Positions 25,956 through 34,448 of a DNA stretch of 64,000 nt are shown here, in pieces. Origin of the DNA: Solibacillus sp040273735. GTDB lineage: Bacteria > Bacillota > Bacilli > Bacillales_A > Planococcaceae. The notes under the pieces were generated by a model, which saw only the letters and a list, made by a program, of their open reading frames with translations, did no database searches and was not told where the DNA came from. A program made the position numbers and the translations under genes. The stretch spans positions 62,001 through 126,000 of the forward strand of contig NZ_JBELZM010000005.1 of assembly GCF_040273735.1 (NCBI RefSeq), in the 5' to 3' direction. Position 1 is the stretch's first letter. Each line of letters begins with the position of its first letter.

Positions 25956-26489
25956 TTATTTTACAAAAAAATGTGCATCGCAATAACAAAGAGCTTTGCA
26001 ACTTGGGCAATCGACTTGATAGGGCTCGAAATAGCGCGGCATATAAATAAATGGTTCAAAGCCCTGTGCTGTAAATTGTCGCTCTGCTGCCCAGCGGTTT
26101 GTATCGGATGGAACCCATCCAACCGTAACAATCGTTTTAGCAATCGGCTGTGCGGCTTCGAGATAAGCGCGTACAAGCTTTGTTCCAATCCCTCTTTTCC
26201 GTTCGTTTGGATGAACGACAAAATGACTTGTATAATAACTGATGCCTGATCCAATCAGTTCCTTTAACGACTGCAGCTCTTCGTGAAAGTAGGGAAAATC
26301 CTTGTTGAAAGCCTTTATTTCATAACCCGCAATATAACCGACAACTTCATCATGCTCATTCACGCATACATAACGAATGCCTCCAGCCTGATCGACGGTA
26401 ATGTCTGTTTCTGGTTCAAATGGTAAAAAATCATTGAGCAATGCCGCAATTTGCACTGCATATTTCTTTTCATAGGGGTAAATATTCAT
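25956..26489 (-). CDS. GNAT acetyltransferase with Cys-rich tail
   Basis: A 177-aa acetyltransferase. The acetyl-CoA loop is VHPNERKRGIGTKLV near residue 92-106, preceded by the YTSHFVV strand. The last 20 residues carry CPSCKALCYC, a possible metal or redox site not typical of the family. The substrate is unknown. Confidence 0.8.
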   Translation of the reverse strand: MNIYPYEKKYAVQIAALLNDFLPFEPETDITVDQAGGIRYVCVNEHDEVVGYIAGYEIKAFNKDFPYFHEELQSLKELIGSGISYYTSHFVVHPNERKRGIGTKLVRAYLEAAQPIAKTIVTVGWVPSDTNRWAAERQFTAQGFEPFIYMPRYFEPYQVDCPSCKALCYCDAHFFVK

Positions 26490-26615
26490 CGGTGGACCTG
26501 CCTTATATTATAGATGGTTGTTATTGTAACATAGTAAAGGGAAATAAGGATATTTTTGATAATTGTAATTTAGGAACACTTGTTCTAAAATGGAGCTAAG
26601 AAAGGTGGAAGGGTA

Positions 26616-26840
26616 ATGAAAGAACACTTGCAAAGAGCAATGCAACACAATCAAATATTGGATATTGTGTACATTGCCAAAGATCAGTCAATAACAAAGC
26701 GTCGAATAAAAATTATCAAAATGTCCGGAGACCATGTGCAAGCATATTGTTTTTCGCGCCATGCAAAACGAAATTTTATTATAGATAATATCTTAGCTGT
26801 ACATCCGGTAAATAAAAAAGTAAGAGGGTTACAAGCATAA
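26616..26840 (+). CDS. Small WYL-like protein
   Basis: A 74-aa basic protein resembling the ligand-binding WYL fold seen at the end of YafY-type regulators (DIVYIAKDQSITKRRIKI, then AYCFSRHAKRNFIIDNILAV), without a DNA-binding domain. SD AAAGGTGGAAGGG. Role unknown; the fold call is from pattern only. Confidence 0.6.
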   Translation: MKEHLQRAMQHNQILDIVYIAKDQSITKRRIKIIKMSGDHVQAYCFSRHAKRNFIIDNILAVHPVNKKVRGLQA

Positions 26841-26949
26841 AATATATGTAACATTATCGAATATATAAAAGTATTATCATTTATTTATTAGTTTTGTGGA
26901 ATTTTCTGACTATTTATGTTATTATTAAGTATAGGGAGGTGAATAAGTG

Positions 26950-27081
26950 ATGCAAGCTTTAAAAAGAATGGGGGCAACAAACTTCTTTGAAAATATTGTG
27001 AAGAGTAAACCAAGGTTAAAGAAATTGAAATGCATGTATATATTAAGAAAGGAAATTTCGGATTATGTTAAAACAAAATAA
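26950..27081 (+). CDS. 43-aa basic small protein
   Basis: A short frame with a near-ideal SD (TAGGGAGGTG) seven bases before the ATG. It encodes a Lys/Arg-rich peptide starting MQALKRMGATNFFENIV and is closed immediately by a terminator (27088-27119). This gene-like frame of SD, ORF and terminator is the evidence; no family is recognised. Confidence 0.55.
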   Translation: MQALKRMGATNFFENIVKSKPRLKKLKCMYILRKEISDYVKTK

Positions 27082-27087
27082 ATAAAG

Positions 27088-27119
27088 CCCTCCACTTTCA
27101 ATTGTGGAGGGTTATTTTT
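27088..27119. terminator. Terminator
   Basis: CCCTCCAC pairs with GTGGAGGG across an 8-nt loop, followed by TTATTTTTT. Confidence 0.85.
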
Positions 27120-27163
27120 TGTCAGAATAAAATGTAGCAATCGGATTAACTATTTCCGAGAAG

Positions 27164-27937
27164 TTATTCTTTAGAAGATTTTACAGTTTTGCCATTGGAT
27201 AAAAACCAGCCAGCCAGTGCGATTGAGATTAATATTCCATAAAATATTAGTTTCCACTCAAGGGAGTGGGCAAACTCATAAGAGATGACACCTACATCAG
27301 GGTGACTTAAAGTTAATACAGCAAGTTTGACACCAACCCATCCAACTATTACAAAAGCTGCAATCTCTAGTCCTGGTTTAGATTCAAGAAGTTTCACAAA
27401 GAAGTTTGCAGCAAACCTCATAATAATTAATCCGATTAATCCCCCTGCAAATATGACAAGGAACTTTCCGCCATCCATGCCGCCAATCTGAGGTAAATCC
27501 GTATTAGGCAGCGTCATTGCAAGAGCTACTGCTGCTAAGATTGAATCAACCGCGAATGCTATATCGGCCAATTCGACCTTTATTACCGTACCCCAAAAAC
27601 CAGACTTTTTCTGTTCTTTTTCTTTTTTTGGTCCTTTATTTTTAAAGTATAGTTTCCTTACGATGTGATTGATCGCTATAAATAATAGATATAGAGCACC
27701 AATAGCCTGAACCTGCCATACATCTACAAGAAACGTTATGATAAATAAAGAAGCGAAGCGGAAAATGAAGGCACCTGCAAGACCATAAAATAGAGCCCTT
27801 CGCCTTTCTTTTTCAGGTAAATGTTTAACCATAATGGCTAAAACGAGGGCATTATCTGCAGCAAGCAATCCTTCTAAGCCAATTAACAATAATAATACCC
27901 AACCATACTCTAGTAACAAAGAGATATCCAAATACAT
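27164..27937 (-). CDS. TerC-family membrane protein (YkoY-like)
   Basis: A 257-aa integral membrane protein with the TerC/Alx signature: GLEGLLAADNALVLAIMV near the N-terminus and VELADIAFAVDSILAAVA in the middle, the paired acidic TM motifs thought to handle metal ions. B. subtilis YkoY/MeeF loads manganese onto exported enzymes. The first ATG lies only one base after AGGGGG, so the TTG two codons downstream (7-nt spacing) may be the real start. No yybP-ykoY riboswitch was found upstream. Confidence 0.85.
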   Translation of the reverse strand: MYLDISLLLEYGWVLLLLIGLEGLLAADNALVLAIMVKHLPEKERRRALFYGLAGAFIFRFASLFIITFLVDVWQVQAIGALYLLFIAINHIVRKLYFKNKGPKKEKEQKKSGFWGTVIKVELADIAFAVDSILAAVALAMTLPNTDLPQIGGMDGGKFLVIFAGGLIGLIIMRFAANFFVKLLESKPGLEIAAFVIVGWVGVKLAVLTLSHPDVGVISYEFAHSLEWKLIFYGILISIALAGWFLSNGKTVKSSKE

Positions 27938-28230
27938 TCCCCCTAACTAAAATCAAAAAATGATAAATATATTAACATTTACGGTGAGTATACCCCCTTT
28001 TAAGTTTGATAAGCCTTCATAGGTTATATAAAATCAGTAAATTAGAAAAACGTTCATAGTATTTTCTTTCGATAAAATGGTTTTCTTACGGGAAATAGTA
28101 GTGTTAGAAAAAGTAATTTAAACAAAACAGGCACATAGTCCATTGGTAATCAATGAACTATGTACAATGAATAAATCGATATTAACTCAAATTCAATTAG
28201 AAGCGAAACAATATGTAATCCTTCATTTAA
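27938..28230. other. Intergenic region upstream of terC
   Basis: Should hold the terC promoter (a TATACT hexamer is on the minus strand near 27993). Besides the hairpin at 28133-28163 nothing else is recognised. Confidence 0.4.
28133..28163 (-). terminator. Probable terminator of the Spo0E-like gene
   Basis: A 13-bp stem (28133-28145 with 28151-28163) with one G-U pair in minus-strand RNA, followed by GCCTGTTTTGTTT. Confidence 0.6.
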
Positions 28231-28395
28231 TTAAGCGGCAATATCCGAATACCTATTAAGTAATTCATCCAGTTCCTGACTGCAATTGACAACTTCCGGA
28301 TGAGTGAATCCTAAATCTTTTGCTTTTTTGTACATAATTTTTCTTTTTGTCTCAATTCGTAGTTTTAGTAGCTTTTTTAATAGTAAAAATTTCAT
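28231..28395 (-). CDS. Spo0E-like aspartyl-phosphate phosphatase
   Basis: A 54-aa protein predicted as a two-helix hairpin. It contains SQELDELLNRY (residues 39-49), the defining Spo0E-family motif, after a basic helix with KRKIMYKKAKDLG. Spo0E proteins dephosphorylate Spo0A~P and delay sporulation. The SD is modest (GAAGGGAA). An inner ATG (codon 21) is possible and would also keep the motif. Confidence 0.82.
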   Translation of the reverse strand: MKFLLLKKLLKLRIETKRKIMYKKAKDLGFTHPEVVNCSQELDELLNRYSDIAA

Positions 28396-28650
28396 CGATA
28401 AATTTCCCTTCAGTAGTAGTTGGTAGATTTAAACTTTTGTTAAAATAAAATAACAACTGTTTCATCCTAACTTATTTCGGATAAGATATGTGTCGAAACA
28501 TGCTAAAAAAACATAATTCAATAATTTGTAAAAAATAAAAACTTTATACATAAATAGAATACTTTATATTTGACTAAACTTGAAATGTATGAATATTTTG
28601 TGGGATCTTGTGAGTGTAAAGACCATTCATAAATCTCTGAAATCCAATTT

Positions 28651-28680
28651 TTGTACAACTGTTAATAACCTTGCTATAAT
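28651..28680 (+). promoter_or_regulatory. Sigma-A promoter of the bacilliredoxin gene
   Basis: TTGTAC at 28651-28656 and a perfect TATAAT at 28675-28680, 18 bp apart, about 40 bp before the start codon. Confidence 0.65.
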
Positions 28681-28721
28681 GAGCGATGTGAATACATATA
28701 AACAGAAAGAGGTTATGAAAA

Positions 28722-29156
28722 ATGACAAATGCTTACGATGAATATATGCGTCAAGTGACACAGCCAATGCGTACAGAACTTGAGAGCGCAGGCTTTACAC
28801 AATTAACAACGGCAGATAGCGTACACGAATTTATGGCTGAAACAAAAGGAACTGCTTTAGTTGTAATCAATTCTGTTTGTGGTTGTGCTGCAGGTCTAGC
28901 ACGTCCGGCTGCTCGCGAAGCGGTAGCAGATGTGAAACCTGATCAGCTTGTAACAGTATTTGCCGGTCAAGACCCGGAAGCGACTGCAGCAATGCGCGGA
29001 TACTTTGATGAAGTGCCTCCAAGCTCACCATCAATGGCGGTTTTAAAAGATGGTCAATTAGCTTATTTCATTCCACGTGATCAAATCGAAGGTCATCCAA
29101 TGGAGCAAATCCGAGATCATTTATCAGATGTGTTAAAACAAGTATGTGCCGAGTAA
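28722..29156 (+). CDS. Bacilliredoxin (BrxA/BrxB family)
   Basis: A 144-aa thioredoxin-fold protein of the YphP/YqiW family. The active site is CGC in NSVCGCAAGLARPA near residue 53. It removes bacillithiol from oxidised protein thiols, which implies a bacillithiol-using Firmicute. SD AAAGAGG; a clear sigma-A promoter precedes it. The 3' end overlaps the methyltransferase gene by 13 bp. Confidence 0.92.
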   Translation: MTNAYDEYMRQVTQPMRTELESAGFTQLTTADSVHEFMAETKGTALVVINSVCGCAAGLARPAAREAVADVKPDQLVTVFAGQDPEATAAMRGYFDEVPPSSPSMAVLKDGQLAYFIPRDQIEGHPMEQIRDHLSDVLKQVCAE

Positions 29157-29929
29157 CGATTGTCACAACTGCAGGCAGACCGGACGAGCAATCGCTTCAG
29201 TTAGCTGAATTTGCAAGTAAGGAGCTGCAGGCAAAAATTGTACCTCGCCAAAAACGTTCGGTTCGTAAGCTTTGCGAAGTATACGATGCCAATGTCATTG
29301 TTGCGGGAAAAAATCGTTTTGAATACTATGCGAAAGGTGCCGAGGCGCCTTTCTTTTTTCATCCAAACTCCGCCGCATTTCGTTTGAAACGAGTCGCTCG
29401 CGGTGAAGACGAACCATTACTTACTGCATGTGCACTACAAAAAGGGCATACGTTTTTAGATTGCACCCTTGGTATTGGGGCAGACAGCTTACTGGCTGCT
29501 TATGTTGTAGGGGAAAAAGGTAAAGTTATCGGTGTAGAAGCAGATAAAAATGTGTCGTTTATTGTTAAAACAGGGATGCAAACCTATGATACGACTGAAC
29601 TTCCATTGACGGCATCCATGAGAAATATCGAAGTCGTACATTCCGCAGCTCTGGAATATTTAAAAAAGCAAGAAAATGACAGCTTTGATGTCGTCTATAT
29701 GGATCCGATGTTCGAGGAAGTCATTGAGGAATCGACTAATTTTGAAGCGCTGCGCTATGCCGGAAAGCACCTGACATTAACTGATGAATGGGTGGCAGAA
29801 GCAAAACGCGTGGCGAAAAAGCGCGTCGTGTTAAAGGCACACTATAAATCGGACTGGTTTGAAAAGTACCAGTTTCAGCGTGATATACGATTCACTGCCA
29901 AGTTTCATTATGGTGTGTATGAAAAATAA
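29144..29929 (+). CDS. Class I SAM-dependent methyltransferase (YpiP-like)
   Basis: A 261-aa protein with a Rossmann SAM site LDCTLGIGADSL near residue 105-116, the acidic GVEADK strand, and a catalytic-type VYMDPMF motif near residue 185. It resembles RsmJ-type rRNA methyltransferases and B. subtilis YpiP; its substrate is unproven. There is no SD; translation is probably coupled to the overlapping bacilliredoxin gene. A terminator follows. Confidence 0.8.
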   Translation: MCRVTIVTTAGRPDEQSLQLAEFASKELQAKIVPRQKRSVRKLCEVYDANVIVAGKNRFEYYAKGAEAPFFFHPNSAAFRLKRVARGEDEPLLTACALQKGHTFLDCTLGIGADSLLAAYVVGEKGKVIGVEADKNVSFIVKTGMQTYDTTELPLTASMRNIEVVHSAALEYLKKQENDSFDVVYMDPMFEEVIEESTNFEALRYAGKHLTLTDEWVAEAKRVAKKRVVLKAHYKSDWFEKYQFQRDIRFTAKFHYGVYEK

Positions 29930-29931
29930 AG

Positions 29932-29968
29932 ACGTTGAAGTTCTCTTCAATTAGGACTTCAACGTTTT
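29932..29968 (+). terminator. Terminator
   Basis: ACGTTGAAGT pairs with ACTTCAACGT, followed by TTTATTT. Confidence 0.8.
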
Positions 29969-29980
29969 ATTTAAACTTTA

Positions 29981-29999
29981 CATACCCCTTATAGGTATG
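29981..29999. promoter_or_regulatory. CsoR operator before csoR
   Basis: CATACCCCTTATAGGTATG, an inverted repeat of the CsoR type (ATACC-N7-GGTAT), placed between a TTTACA -35 and a TAATCT-like -10, so bound CsoR would block transcription. Confidence 0.8.
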
Positions 30000-30032
30000 G
30001 TAATCTGAAATCAAGTAAGGGGGATTGATCGA

Positions 30033-30356
30033 ATGCATGAAAACGATAGTCTAATGGAAACTCATGAAGAAAGCTGTCGTAAAAGTCATCATCCTGAATC
30101 GATAAAAAAAGATTTAACGACGAGATTGAATCGGGTCGAAGGGCAAATTCGCGGAATTAAAGGAATGATTGAGAAAGACGTATATTGTGATGATATCATT
30201 ACACAATTATCGGCAACACAATCGGCTTTAAACAGTGTCGCGAAAATATTGCTTGAGGGTCATTTAAAGGGCTGTGTTGTGGATCGTCTGAATGAAGGCG
30301 ATACAGAAGTTTTGGATGAACTGGTAGTAACTATTCAAAAAATGATGAAAAAATAA
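30033..30356 (+). CDS. csoR: Copper-sensing transcriptional repressor CsoR
   Basis: A 107-aa all-helical repressor (DUF156). The Cu(I) ligands Cys52, His77 and Cys81 are all present (VYCDDIITQ and GHLKGC), after the RLNRVEGQIRGI DNA-binding helix. Cu(I) releases it from GC-tract operators, of which two lie here (before csoR and before copA). SD AAGGGGGAT. Confidence 0.95.
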   Translation: MHENDSLMETHEESCRKSHHPESIKKDLTTRLNRVEGQIRGIKGMIEKDVYCDDIITQLSATQSALNSVAKILLEGHLKGCVVDRLNEGDTEVLDELVVTIQKMMKK

Positions 30357-30369
30357 GGAGTGTTCAACT

Positions 30370-30576
30370 ATGGTAAATGTGACGTTAAATGTTAATGGTA
30401 TGTCTTGCGGTCATTGTGTAAAATCTGTAGAAACTAGTGTTGGCGCATTAGCTGGTGTACAGGAAGTAAAAGTGGATCTTGCTGAGAAAAAGGTATCGGT
30501 AGCGTATAACGAAGATGCCGTTACTGTTGAGCAGATCAAAGAAACTATTGATGAACAAGGTTATGACGTTGTTTAG
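30370..30576 (+). CDS. copZ: Copper chaperone CopZ
   Basis: A 68-aa ferredoxin-like HMA domain with the Cu(I) site GMSCGHC (residues 10-16). It passes copper to the CopA N-terminal domains. It follows csoR by 13 bp with SD AAGGAG, and a terminator closes the pair. Confidence 0.94.
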   Translation: MVNVTLNVNGMSCGHCVKSVETSVGALAGVQEVKVDLAEKKVSVAYNEDAVTVEQIKETIDEQGYDVV

Positions 30577-30599
30577 CGACTTAGGTTTACGAATGATTT

Positions 30600-30630
30600 A
30601 GGTTCTCGAAAATAGAGAACCTCTCTTTTT
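30600..30630 (+). terminator. Terminator between copZ and copA
   Basis: AGGTTCTC pairs with GAGAACCT, followed by CTCTTTTT. Confidence 0.75.
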
Positions 30631-30639
30631 ACAAAATTA

Positions 30640-30658
30640 TATACCCCCTTGAGGTATA
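30640..30658. promoter_or_regulatory. CsoR operator before copA
   Basis: TATACCCCCTTGAGGTATA, the same ATACC-N7-GGTAT layout as the csoR operator, ending just before the copA SD. A TTTACA hexamer lies upstream. Confidence 0.75.
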
Positions 30659-30671
30659 GAGAGGTGAGAAT

Positions 30672-33065
30672 ATGACGAAAGAACTGACGTTGCAAGTAAC
30701 AGGTATGACGTGTGCGGCATGTTCGGCAAGGATTGAAAAAGGGCTGAACCGGATGGATGGGGTTGAATCGGCGAACGTCAATCTAGCGGTTGAAAAAGCG
30801 GCGATTCAATATGATGAAACGGTTATAAAAGCTCAGGATATCGAGCAAAAGATTCAGGCACTCGGCTATGATGTCGTCAAAGAGAAAGCGGACTTCACAA
30901 TCGATGGAATGACGTGTGCGGCATGTTCAGCGAGAATCGAAAAGGTGCTTGGAAAAATGGACGGAATTGCTTCGGCAAATGTGAACTTGGCGCTGGAAAA
31001 AGCGACTGTTGAATTTAACCCGTCACAAGTATCGGTGTCCGATATAATTGCGCGTATCGAAAAAATCGGCTATGGCGCACAGCCAGTTGTTGAAGGAGAT
31101 CCGGTTGATCATCGGGAAAAAGCAATTCAACGGCAAACGATTAAATTTATCTCGGCTGCCATTTTATCATTGCCGCTGTTATGGACGATGGTTGCCCATT
31201 TTTCGTTTACGAGCTTTTTATATGTGCCTGACATTCTTATGAATCCTTGGGTACAGCTAGTATTAGCAACACCTGTTCAATTTATTATTGGCTGGCAATT
31301 CTATGTGGGAGCATATAAATCATTGCGCAGTGGTGCTGCGAATATGGATGTGCTCGTTGTGATGGGAACGAGTGCGGCCTATTTCTATAGTATTTATCAA
31401 ATGCTCGCACATCCTAGCGGTCATATGCCGCACCTGTATTTTGAAACGAGCGCGGTACTTATTACATTAATTTTATTAGGCAAACTGTTTGAAGCGCGTG
31501 CAAAAGGCAAATCATCACAGGCAATCAAGCAGTTGATGGGGATGCAGGCGAAATCAGCACTTGTTATCCGTGGTGGCGTCGAGCAGTCTGTACCGCTTGA
31601 AGAAGTACGCATTAATGATATTGTGCGAGTGAAGCCAGGTGAAAAAATTCCTGTCGATGGGGAAGTCGTTTCGGGAACTTCAGCAGTGGATGAATCGATG
31701 CTGACAGGTGAAAGTTTGCCGGTGGAAAAAAGCATTGGAGATTTCGTTTACGGTGCAACCCTGAATAAAAATGGTGCACTGGAAATGAAGGCATTAAAGG
31801 TTGGCAGTGAAACAGCACTGTCACAAATCATAAAAATCGTCGAGTCGGCTCAAGGTTCGAAAGCCCCGATACAGCGTCTTGCCGATAAAATTTCCAATAT
31901 TTTTGTGCCGATTGTTGTAGGGATTGCCGCTGTGACATTCATATTATGGTGGCTGATCGGCGGAGAATTTATCCAGGCATTTGAGGCGACAATTGCAGTA
32001 CTTGTTATCGCATGTCCATGTGCGCTCGGCTTGGCAACACCGACTTCGATAATGGCGGGTTCAGGACGTGCTGCACAGCTCGGTATATTATTTAAAGGTG
32101 GCGAACATCTTGAACAGACAGGTTTTGTCAATACGATTGTTGTTGATAAAACAGGGACCGTTACAAACGGAAAGCCGGTGCTAACAGATGTTGTACTGTT
32201 CAATAATTTTAATGAAGATGATGTGCTTCGCATTGTTGCATCAGCAGAAAAACAATCCGAGCATCCATTGGCAGAAGCAATTGTTGAAGGTGGGTTAGAG
32301 CGCGGGATTGAGCTTTCGGCTGTTTCTGGCTTCCAGGCACTTCCTGGGCTTGGCATTGAAGCGCATGTGGATAATACAGAAGTTGCCGTTGGTACGAGAA
32401 AGCTGATGCGAGACCAGCAAATTAGTATTGATAAATCGGTTGAACAGCAATTGATTTCATTGGAACAGCAAGGGAAGACTGCAATGCTTGTTGCGATAAA
32501 CAAAGAATTTGCAGCAATTATCGCCGTTGCGGATACGGTAAAAGAAACATCAGCTGAAGCGGTAAAACGTCTGCATGCGCTTGGCCTGAAAGTCATTATG
32601 CTTACAGGAGATAATGAACGTACTGCAAAAGCGATTGCTGCTGAAGTTGGCATTGATGAAGTAATTGCAGAAGTGCTGCCGGAACAAAAGGCACAGCAAA
32701 TCGAAAACTTGAAGCAACAGGGCCGGAATGTTGCGATGGTTGGTGACGGGATCAATGATGCACCGGCCCTTGCTGTAGCTGATATCGGGATGGCGATCGG
32801 TACGGGAACGGATGTGGCGATGGAAGCGGCGGACATTACATTGATTCGCGGGGATCTGAACAGTATTGCCGATGCGATTTTAATGAGCCGTAAAACGATG
32901 ACAAACATTAAACAAAACCTGTTTTGGGCATTTGCCTATAATGTTATCGGTATTCCGATTGCCGCACTCGGTTTCCTCGCTCCGTGGGTAGCAGGTGCTG
33001 CAATGGCTTTCAGTTCCGTTTCGGTTGTGTTAAATGCATTAAGACTGCAGCGTGTGAAATTGTAA
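30672..33065 (+). CDS. copA: Copper-exporting P1B-type ATPase CopA
   Basis: A 797-aa Cu(I) pump. Two N-terminal HMA domains each carry GMTCAAC (from residues 11 and about 79). The ion-path motif CPC is at 448-450, the phosphorylated Asp492 in DKTGT, TGES in the actuator domain, GDGINDAPAL in the hinge and an SEHPL nucleotide-domain motif. It exports cytoplasmic copper. It has its own CsoR operator, so it may be transcribed apart from csoR-copZ. SD GAGAGGTGAG. Confidence 0.96.
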   Translation: MTKELTLQVTGMTCAACSARIEKGLNRMDGVESANVNLAVEKAAIQYDETVIKAQDIEQKIQALGYDVVKEKADFTIDGMTCAACSARIEKVLGKMDGIASANVNLALEKATVEFNPSQVSVSDIIARIEKIGYGAQPVVEGDPVDHREKAIQRQTIKFISAAILSLPLLWTMVAHFSFTSFLYVPDILMNPWVQLVLATPVQFIIGWQFYVGAYKSLRSGAANMDVLVVMGTSAAYFYSIYQMLAHPSGHMPHLYFETSAVLITLILLGKLFEARAKGKSSQAIKQLMGMQAKSALVIRGGVEQSVPLEEVRINDIVRVKPGEKIPVDGEVVSGTSAVDESMLTGESLPVEKSIGDFVYGATLNKNGALEMKALKVGSETALSQIIKIVESAQGSKAPIQRLADKISNIFVPIVVGIAAVTFILWWLIGGEFIQAFEATIAVLVIACPCALGLATPTSIMAGSGRAAQLGILFKGGEHLEQTGFVNTIVVDKTGTVTNGKPVLTDVVLFNNFNEDDVLRIVASAEKQSEHPLAEAIVEGGLERGIELSAVSGFQALPGLGIEAHVDNTEVAVGTRKLMRDQQISIDKSVEQQLISLEQQGKTAMLVAINKEFAAIIAVADTVKETSAEAVKRLHALGLKVIMLTGDNERTAKAIAAEVGIDEVIAEVLPEQKAQQIENLKQQGRNVAMVGDGINDAPALAVADIGMAIGTGTDVAMEAADITLIRGDLNSIADAILMSRKTMTNIKQNLFWAFAYNVIGIPIAALGFLAPWVAGAAMAFSSVSVVLNALRLQRVKL

Positions 33066-33286
33066 ATCATCGGATATCCTGGATAAAGAATGCTGATGAG
33101 TTTGACGGAAAATGCGCAAGGATGATAATCAGTATTGAATTGAAGTTTAAATTCGATAAGAATATTCCAACATAGAAATACAGCATGTGTTTTAAAAATT
33201 ATTGTAGTGGAAACGTACATTGGAAGTGTTAAATGCGTTTGAAAATAATAGCACTCTAATTTCTTAAAATGATTGGAGACAATAAT

Positions 33287-34288
33287 ATGAAGCAAGATTC
33301 AAAGTTATATGATGTCACGATTATCGGTGGAGGTCCTGCAGGAATGTTTACGGCATTCTACGGAGGCATGCGCCAGCTTGAAGTTAAGTTAATTGAAAGT
33401 CTGCCACAATTAGGTGGGCAGCTTGCAGCACTTTATCCGGAAAAATATATTTATGATATCGCAGGATTTCCAAAAATCCGTGCAAAGGAGCTCGTAAATA
33501 ATCTGAAAGAACAAATGTCAGCCTTTGAGCAGGCAATCGTAACTAGTCAAAGTGTTGAAGCCATTGATAAATTGGAAGACGGAACATTTAAGCTGACAAC
33601 TAACAATGAAATACATTATTCAAAAACAATCATTATTACGGCAGGTCTTGGTGCATTTCAACCAAGAAAGTTGGAAGTTGAAGGAGCCGATTACTACGAG
33701 GACAAAAACCTTCATTACTTTATCAACAGTATAAATGAGTTTGAAGGGAAAAATATAGTCATTTTCGGTGGGGGAGATTCAGCTATTGACTGGTCGCTTA
33801 TGCTTGAGCCAATTGCCAAGAAAGTTACACTTGTTCATAGACGAAATCAGTTCCGAGCACATGAGCACAGTGTTGAAAAACTGTTCAATTCGAGTATTGA
33901 AATAAAAACGCCTTACATGCCTGATGGGGTGTTTGGTGATGAAAAGGGCATTAAACAAATTGTCATCCGGAATCAAGAAGGAGAAAAAGAAACACTCGAA
34001 GTCGATGACATCATTGTAAATTACGGATTTAAATCCTCTCTGGGTCCAATCAAAGAATGGGGTTTAGAAATCGAGAAGAATTCCATTGTCGTAAACCCTA
34101 AAATGGAAACAAATATCGAAGGAATCTATGCTGTTGGTGACGTAACTACATTCGATGGAAAAGTGAAGTTGATTGCAACCGGATTCGGTGAAGCGCCGGT
34201 TGCCATTAGTGCAGCGCGGTTGTATATTGACCCAACAGCCAAGAAACATGTACCGCACAGCACGGATCTTTTTAAAGGGGAATTGTAG
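33287..34288 (+). CDS. Ferredoxin-NADP+ reductase type 2 (YumC-like)
   Basis: A 333-aa flavoenzyme: FAD motif GGGPAGMFTAFY, intact NADPH motif FGGGDSAIDWSL with HRRNQFRAHE for the 2'-phosphate, and YAVGDVTTFDGKVKLIATG at the C-terminal FAD site. It lacks CxxC. It moves electrons between NADPH and ferredoxin or flavodoxin. The start chosen is the ATG after TTGGAG. It is the canonical counterpart of the divergent reductase in the corrinoid operon. Confidence 0.9.
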   Translation: MKQDSKLYDVTIIGGGPAGMFTAFYGGMRQLEVKLIESLPQLGGQLAALYPEKYIYDIAGFPKIRAKELVNNLKEQMSAFEQAIVTSQSVEAIDKLEDGTFKLTTNNEIHYSKTIIITAGLGAFQPRKLEVEGADYYEDKNLHYFINSINEFEGKNIVIFGGGDSAIDWSLMLEPIAKKVTLVHRRNQFRAHEHSVEKLFNSSIEIKTPYMPDGVFGDEKGIKQIVIRNQEGEKETLEVDDIIVNYGFKSSLGPIKEWGLEIEKNSIVVNPKMETNIEGIYAVGDVTTFDGKVKLIATGFGEAPVAISAARLYIDPTAKKHVPHSTDLFKGEL

Positions 34289-34328
34289 CGGGTTTATCGG
34301 TATGAATGGAATTTTTAACAGGGAAGTG

Positions 34329-34367
34329 GAGACACAATTCACATATGAATTTGTGTCTCTTTTTTTA
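34329..34367 (+). terminator. Terminator after the ferredoxin reductase gene
   Basis: GAGACACAATTC pairs with GAATTTGTGTCTC (one bulged T), followed by TTTTTTT. Confidence 0.85.
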
Positions 34368-34448
34368 TTGCTATGTTTAAACTGATACAAATTGTTATTT
34401 CCTGTTTTAGGGAAAATGGGGAATTATAGATTGTGACATTTTATACTT

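Noticed and set aside
27938..28130. yybP-ykoY manganese riboswitch before the TerC-like gene
   Set aside because: Expected from B. subtilis ykoY, but the conserved core sequences are not present here or before the CDF gene.
31850..32908. 352-aa open frame on the minus strand
   Set aside because: It lies fully antisense to the strongly supported copA, is Ser/Ala/Pro rich as expected of a codon shadow, and has no SD.
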